From the NCBI RefSeq assembly GCF_035987325.1, contig NZ_CP108488.1:9114001-9178000 (forward strand): DNA of 64,000 bases. Reading direction: 5' to 3'. This document shows positions 60,426 to 64,000 of this stretch, in pieces. The notes beneath the pieces are model-generated. The model was given only the letters and a program-made list of their open reading frames with translations, had not been told where the DNA came from and searched no databases. The translations under genes and the position numbers were made by a program. Origin of the DNA: Streptomyces sp. NBC_01244. Lineage in GTDB: Bacteria; Actinomycetota; Actinomycetes; Streptomycetales; Streptomycetaceae. The stretch's first letter is position 1; each line of letters starts with the position of its first letter.

Positions 60426-61811
60426 CTACGGTGACGGGGGGCCGGTTCCCCGGCCCGCGCTCCGGTGTCCGCCCGTACGGGCCCTGCGCGGCGGCAGGGC
60501 GATGGCCGCCAGCGGCAGGGTGACGGCCAGGACGCAGCTCGCGACGGCGAAGGCCGCGAAGGTGGCGTCGACGCCGATGACACCCGCCGCGTCGGCCGTG
60601 TTCTCGTTGGCTGCCAGTACGACGGCCCCGGCCACCGCCAGCCCGACCGCCCCGCCCAGTTGCCGGATGCTCTGGCGCAGGACGGAGGCGTCGGCCCGCT
60701 TGGCCGGGGGAACCGCGCGCATGAGCTCGGCGCTCAGGGCGGGGACCGGCAGGCCCATCCCGGCTCCCGCGAGGAGCATCCCGGGGACCTGCCAGAGGTA
60801 CTCGCGAGACGGCAGGGCCGCCGTCCAGGCCGCCGCACCGACGGTGGCCGCCGTCAGACCGAGCAGGACGGGCACCCGGACCGAGCGGGAGCGGTCCAGC
60901 AGGTACCCGGAGAGGAAGGTGCCCGCCGCCGAGGCCGCGACCAGGGGAAGCAGGGAGATCCCGGTGGCCAGGAGCGAGAGGCCCATCGCCTGGCGCAGGT
61001 ACACCGTGCCGTGGACCAGCACGATCAGCTGGGGTGCCTGCACGAGGAAGGTGAGCGCCACGGCCACGGCGTAGGGGCGGATGCCCAGCAGCCGCAGGTC
61101 GAGGAGGGGGCGCGGGGACCTCAGGATGAGGCGCACCGCCATACCCATCGCCACGAGGCCCGCGGCCAGCACGGTGAGGGTCTTGCCGTTGGCGAAGCCC
61201 CAGACGCCGCACTGGTAGAGCCCGAGGATGAGCGTGACCAGGGAGAAGATCACCAGGAGGGGCTGAAGCACGGACAAGGGGCCGCCCTCCGCCCGGTTGC
61301 TCAGTCGAGCCCTGGCGATCATCCACAGACACGCGGCGCCGACGGGCAGATTGACGAGGAAGACGGAGCGCCAGCCGAGGAGTTGGGTGAGGACCGCGCC
61401 CACGATCGGGCCGAGGACGAGGAAGAGCTGTGCCAGACCGGCGTAGACGGCCAGCGCCCTGCCCCGGGCGTGTTCCTCGTACACGTCAGTGATCACGGAC
61501 GTGGCCACCGGCATCATCAGCGCGCCACCGATGCCCTGCACGGCCCGCACCGTGACGAGGTACGGCTCAGCGGCGTCACCCGTCGGGGCCAGCGCGCAGA
61601 GTCCCGACGCGATGGCGAAGACCGCGGTGCCGGCCCGGAAGGTGGTCAGCCGGCCGAACCTGCGGGCCAGCATGCCTCCGACCGGTACGAACGCGGCCAG
61701 CGCGAGGACGTAGACGAGGACCACGCCGTGCATCATGAAGGTGGTCAGCCCGAGGCCGCGCGCCATGGGATCGAGGGCCACCGCGACGACGGTCTGGTCC
61801 AGGCCGACCAT
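60426..61811 (-). CDS. MFS drug exporter (DHA2-like); N-terminus uncertain
   Basis: A 461-residue transporter from the first available ATG, with the DHA2 signature in helix 1 (MVGLDQTVVAVALDPMARGL), motif A-like GGMLARRFGRLTTFRAG and about 13 visible helices. The ATG lies in the middle of helix 1. Upstream the same frame continues with RKRYVVAAVGCAAG, which completes helix 1, but holds no ATG, GTG or TTG back to a stop near 62128. The true start is therefore lost, shifted by one base or unconventional. Next upstream on the same strand is a TetR gene. Substrate unknown. Confidence 0.82.
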   Translation of the reverse strand: MVGLDQTVVAVALDPMARGLGLTTFMMHGVVLVYVLALAAFVPVGGMLARRFGRLTTFRAGTAVFAIASGLCALAPTGDAAEPYLVTVRAVQGIGGALMMPVATSVITDVYEEHARGRALAVYAGLAQLFLVLGPIVGAVLTQLLGWRSVFLVNLPVGAACLWMIARARLSNRAEGGPLSVLQPLLVIFSLVTLILGLYQCGVWGFANGKTLTVLAAGLVAMGMAVRLILRSPRPLLDLRLLGIRPYAVAVALTFLVQAPQLIVLVHGTVYLRQAMGLSLLATGISLLPLVAASAAGTFLSGYLLDRSRSVRVPVLLGLTAATVGAAAWTAALPSREYLWQVPGMLLAGAGMGLPVPALSAELMRAVPPAKRADASVLRQSIRQLGGAVGLAVAGAVVLAANENTADAAGVIGVDATFAAFAVASCVLAVTLPLAAIALPPRRARTGGHRSAGRGTGPPSP

Positions 61812-62126
61812 CCCCGCGGCGCACCCGACGGCCGCGACGACGTAGCGCTTGCGCGGTGGAGGCGGGCCTTCAGGCGAAGGACGCGGTTGCGGAGTCGACT
61901 CCTGCTCCCGGCGGGTCGGGCACCCCCGGAACCTGGGGTGGGACGGGGGCGGGCCTGGTCCCGGGGCGGCGGGGCGGATCGCGCGGCCAGGTCCCCGCGC
62001 CCGCCCAGTATGGGGCGGTGACGGCCGATCCGGCGTGGACCGGGGGTCCGGCGTGGCGGCAGACCGAGGTGAGGCCGCAGCCGGCGGCGCTGCTCCGCGG
62101 CGCGCTTCGCCCCTCGCGGGGGACGC
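61812..62126. other. Region upstream of the MFS gene holding an in-frame extension without a start codon
   Basis: About 315 bp between MFS and TetR. The MFS frame is open here. A GTG at 61923 in a neighbouring frame reads MPDPPGAGVDSATASFA before a stop; joining this to the MFS frame by a one-base shift would give a normal N-terminus. No RNA gene or terminator was seen. Confidence 0.4.
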
Positions 62127-62777
62127 CTACGCCGAGGGCGCGGGCCAGATGACACCGAGCAGGAGCCGCAGTTGGCCGGCGAGCCGGGTGGCGTCGATCG
62201 CGTCGCCGGAGGTGAGCGCGAGGCGCGCGAAGTGCTCCGCGCAGGCGACCAGCGCGTGGGCGAGGACCTCGGGGTCCGGTGCGGCTCCTTCGGCGGCCGG
62301 CGCGGACTCGATCCACGAGGCGACCCGGCGCCGGAACCGCGCCCGGTCCGTTTCGATGCGGGCGTGGACGGCCGGGGGAGTGCTCGCCGGAGTCAGCAGG
62401 ATCAGACGCCAGGTGTCCGGGTCCTCCCGCAGCATGGCGGCCATCCGGTGCACCGCCTCGCAGGCGAAGTCGACCGGGTCACGGGTGCGGCGAGTGTCGG
62501 GGACGCTCGCGAGCAGGCGGGTGAAGGCGAGCTCCTGCTGCCGGTCGAGGAGGGTGAGCAGCAGGTCGTCGAGATCGTCGAAGGCCCCGTAGACCACCGA
62601 GCGCGCGACCTGCGCCCGCTTGGCGATCGCGTCGATGGAGACCCGGGCGTAGCCGTCGCTCACGATCACGGCGAGGGCCGCGTCGAGGAGTTGCTCGCGG
62701 CGTTCGGCGATCGGGACGCGCGGAGCGTAGGGGCGCCGCCTGCGCGGCCTGTCGCTTGGAGACGTCGGTGTCGACAC
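62127..62777 (-). CDS. TetR family transcriptional regulator
   Basis: A 216-residue TetR protein. The helix-turn-helix is VSIDAIAKRAQVARSVVYGAF (about residues 46-66) after a basic, Pro-rich N-terminal arm. The C-terminal domain is helical and ligand-binding in type. The start is GTG at 62777, only ten bases from the first of two matching palindromes, so it should repress itself and the divergent oxygenase. It could also affect the MFS gene downstream on the same strand. Confidence 0.9.
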   Translation of the reverse strand: MSTPTSPSDRPRRRRPYAPRVPIAERREQLLDAALAVIVSDGYARVSIDAIAKRAQVARSVVYGAFDDLDDLLLTLLDRQQELAFTRLLASVPDTRRTRDPVDFACEAVHRMAAMLREDPDTWRLILLTPASTPPAVHARIETDRARFRRRVASWIESAPAAEGAAPDPEVLAHALVACAEHFARLALTSGDAIDATRLAGQLRLLLGVIWPAPSA

Positions 62778-62787
62778 CTTGGCATCT

Positions 62788-62826
62788 TACGACAGTCGTG
62801 TCTTAATTTAAGACAGTCCTGTCTTA
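62788..62826. promoter_or_regulatory. Twin palindromic operators for the TetR/oxygenase pair
   Basis: TAAGACAGTCCTGTCTTA (62809-62826) is a perfect 8-bp inverted repeat around TC. TACGACAGTCGTGTCTTA (62788-62805) matches it at 16 of 18 positions. The sites are 21 bp apart, two helical turns, so two dimers could bind on one face of the DNA. They are AT-rich islands between divergent genes. Confidence 0.8.
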
Positions 62827-62875
62827 TTGGGGGAGCGGTACGCACCCGCTGCCGGGAACACGAGGGAGCGGCCTG

Positions 62876-63937
62876 ATGGCCCGACTGCACGGCAAAGAGG
62901 TCGAACCGCACGAGGACTACGGGTTCTTCGGTCCCGGATCGGTCGTCTGGAAGGTGTGGAGCTACCCGACGGCGCCCACGGTGGGATTCCAGCGCTCCGT
63001 GGTCGTGGAGGAGCTAGACCCGCCGCTGGTGGCCGCGGTCCACGGCACCCAGGGCATCTACGACCGCACGCGCACCCGCTACGACCGCACGCTGCGCTAC
63101 TTCGCGATGGTGGCCTTCGCCGGCACGGATCAGGTGTGCAAGGCGGCGGACGTCCTGGTCAAGGTCCACTCGAAGGCCATCGGCCGACTCCCTTACGGCG
63201 AGGGCACCTACGACGCCAACGACCCCGCCTCGCAGCTGTGGATACAGCTCACCGGCTGGCACTCGATCCTCTACGCCTACGAGAAGTACGGGCCCGGCAA
63301 ACTCACCGCCGAGGAGGAGAAGGAGTACTGGGAGTCCTGCGCCCTCGCCGCGGAGTTCCAGACCTGCTCGCCCGACGACGTCCCGCGCGACCGCGCGGGG
63401 ATCCGGGCCTACTTCGAGCACATGCGCCCGCGGCTGGAGGCCAGCCCGATCGCCCGGCAGGCCATGAACCACCTCCTGAACACCGACCTCGTCCTCCCGC
63501 CGACCCCGTGGTGGATGAGGCCCGCGCGGATGGTCGTGGCCAGGACGCACCGGATCGCCACCATCGCCACCATGCCGCGCTGGATGCGGGAGATGGCGCA
63601 GATCCGGCAGTCACGCCTCCTGGACGTCCTCGTCGTACCGGTCATGCGGACGTCCTTCGCGCTCGCCCACCTCAGCCCCCGTGTCGAACTGTTCCTGCTG
63701 GGGATGCTCTCCCCCTCCACGGTCAAGGTGGTGGCGCCCGTCAAGCTCGGCGTGCCTCCCCGCACCAAGGAGGTCCTCACCCCCGAACAGGCCCGCACCC
63801 GCCACGGCTACGTGAAGCCGGCCGAGGCACACGCCGAGTTCCGGGCGCGCCAGGCGGTACGCGTCTTCGGCGACGGGAAGCCTCCGAGCGACCAGGGACT
63901 CATCGAATCCCAGGAGGTGCTGGGCCCGCTGGCCTGA
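62876..63937 (+). CDS. MpaB-family (DUF2236) oxygenase-like protein
   Basis: A 353-residue protein of the oxygenase MpaB/DUF2236 family: FFGPGSVVWKVWSYPTAPTVGF at the N-terminus, VHGTQGIYDRTRTRYDRTLRY, VKVHSKAIG, and YGPGKLTAEEEKEYW in order. The HGT, VKVHS and nearby His residues are candidate haem or metal ligands. Related proteins include latex-clearing oxygenases. ATG at 62876 has GAGGGAG upstream. It is divergent from TetR and controlled by twin operators by inference. Substrate unknown. The remaining 63 bases of the window contain nothing I can name. Confidence 0.87.
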   Translation: MARLHGKEVEPHEDYGFFGPGSVVWKVWSYPTAPTVGFQRSVVVEELDPPLVAAVHGTQGIYDRTRTRYDRTLRYFAMVAFAGTDQVCKAADVLVKVHSKAIGRLPYGEGTYDANDPASQLWIQLTGWHSILYAYEKYGPGKLTAEEEKEYWESCALAAEFQTCSPDDVPRDRAGIRAYFEHMRPRLEASPIARQAMNHLLNTDLVLPPTPWWMRPARMVVARTHRIATIATMPRWMREMAQIRQSRLLDVLVVPVMRTSFALAHLSPRVELFLLGMLSPSTVKVVAPVKLGVPPRTKEVLTPEQARTRHGYVKPAEAHAEFRARQAVRVFGDGKPPSDQGLIESQEVLGPLA

Positions 63938-64000
63938 CACGGCGGGCCCGGCCGACAAGATCCGAAAGGGACGGTCTAGTGCGGGAACCGGCCGCAGAGC

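Overview
The window is high-GC actinomycete DNA, almost certainly from a Streptomyces or close relative. Codons are strongly GC-ending, GTG starts and 4-bp start/stop overlaps are common, and several promoters lie directly on the start codon. The gene families also fit: chromosomal cyanase, type I terpene synthase, M9 collagenase, DUF4232 lipoprotein and GPP34. No rRNA, tRNA, CRISPR array or phage structural gene was seen. All assignments come from reading motifs in the sequence; no database search was run.

Layout. 1-5 kb: the end of an amino-acid ABC importer, then an amidase/permease operon facing a TetR regulator across two matching operator-like sites. 5-13.4 kb: a secreted Gly-rich IPT protein, an SRAP (HMCES/YedK) DNA-protein crosslink protein, a small conserved protein, and a two-gene operon of a cellulose-synthase-like glycosyltransferase plus a very large acyltransferase-SGNH-GH16 fusion. 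13.7-21 kb: a decay scar where an ROK regulator and a secreted glycosidase have both lost their 5' halves, a secreted collagenase, a serine-hydrolase homologue that has lost its catalytic motifs, an alpha/beta hydrolase and a stand-alone Toprim protein. 22-25.7 kb: a tightly coupled trio of receiver/glutaredoxin-like/thioredoxin-reductase fusion, cNMP-binding-domain histidine kinase and UBP-type zinc finger. 25.7-29 kb: a cyanate detoxification locus (cyanase, carbonic anhydrase, divergent LysR) and an AraC regulator.

29-43.6 kb: secreted or envelope proteins (PNGase A-like glycoamidase, DUF4232 lipoprotein, Ser/Thr kinase, M1 peptidase, multicopper oxidase), a PlsC-like acyltransferase, and a two-component system divergent from an MMPL transporter. 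43.6-46.7 kb: a transposase graveyard (three dead transposase fragments, a cut GNAT gene, a cut lipoprotein) with one intact, lower-GC alpha/beta hydrolase inside it. 47-64 kb: accessory chromosomal genes including a YCII protein, a VWA protein, two MFS exporters, a terpene synthase with an altered NSE triad, GPP34, an isochorismatase-like hydrolase, a saccharopine-dehydrogenase-like reductase, a GlxA-type regulator, a GH13 glucosidase with a textbook leaderless promoter, and a TetR/MpaB-oxygenase pair sharing twin palindromic operators.

The two best candidates for an undescribed system are the redox-signalling trio at 22.2-25.7 kb and the glycan synthesis/acetylation/trimming operon at 8.5-13.4 kb.
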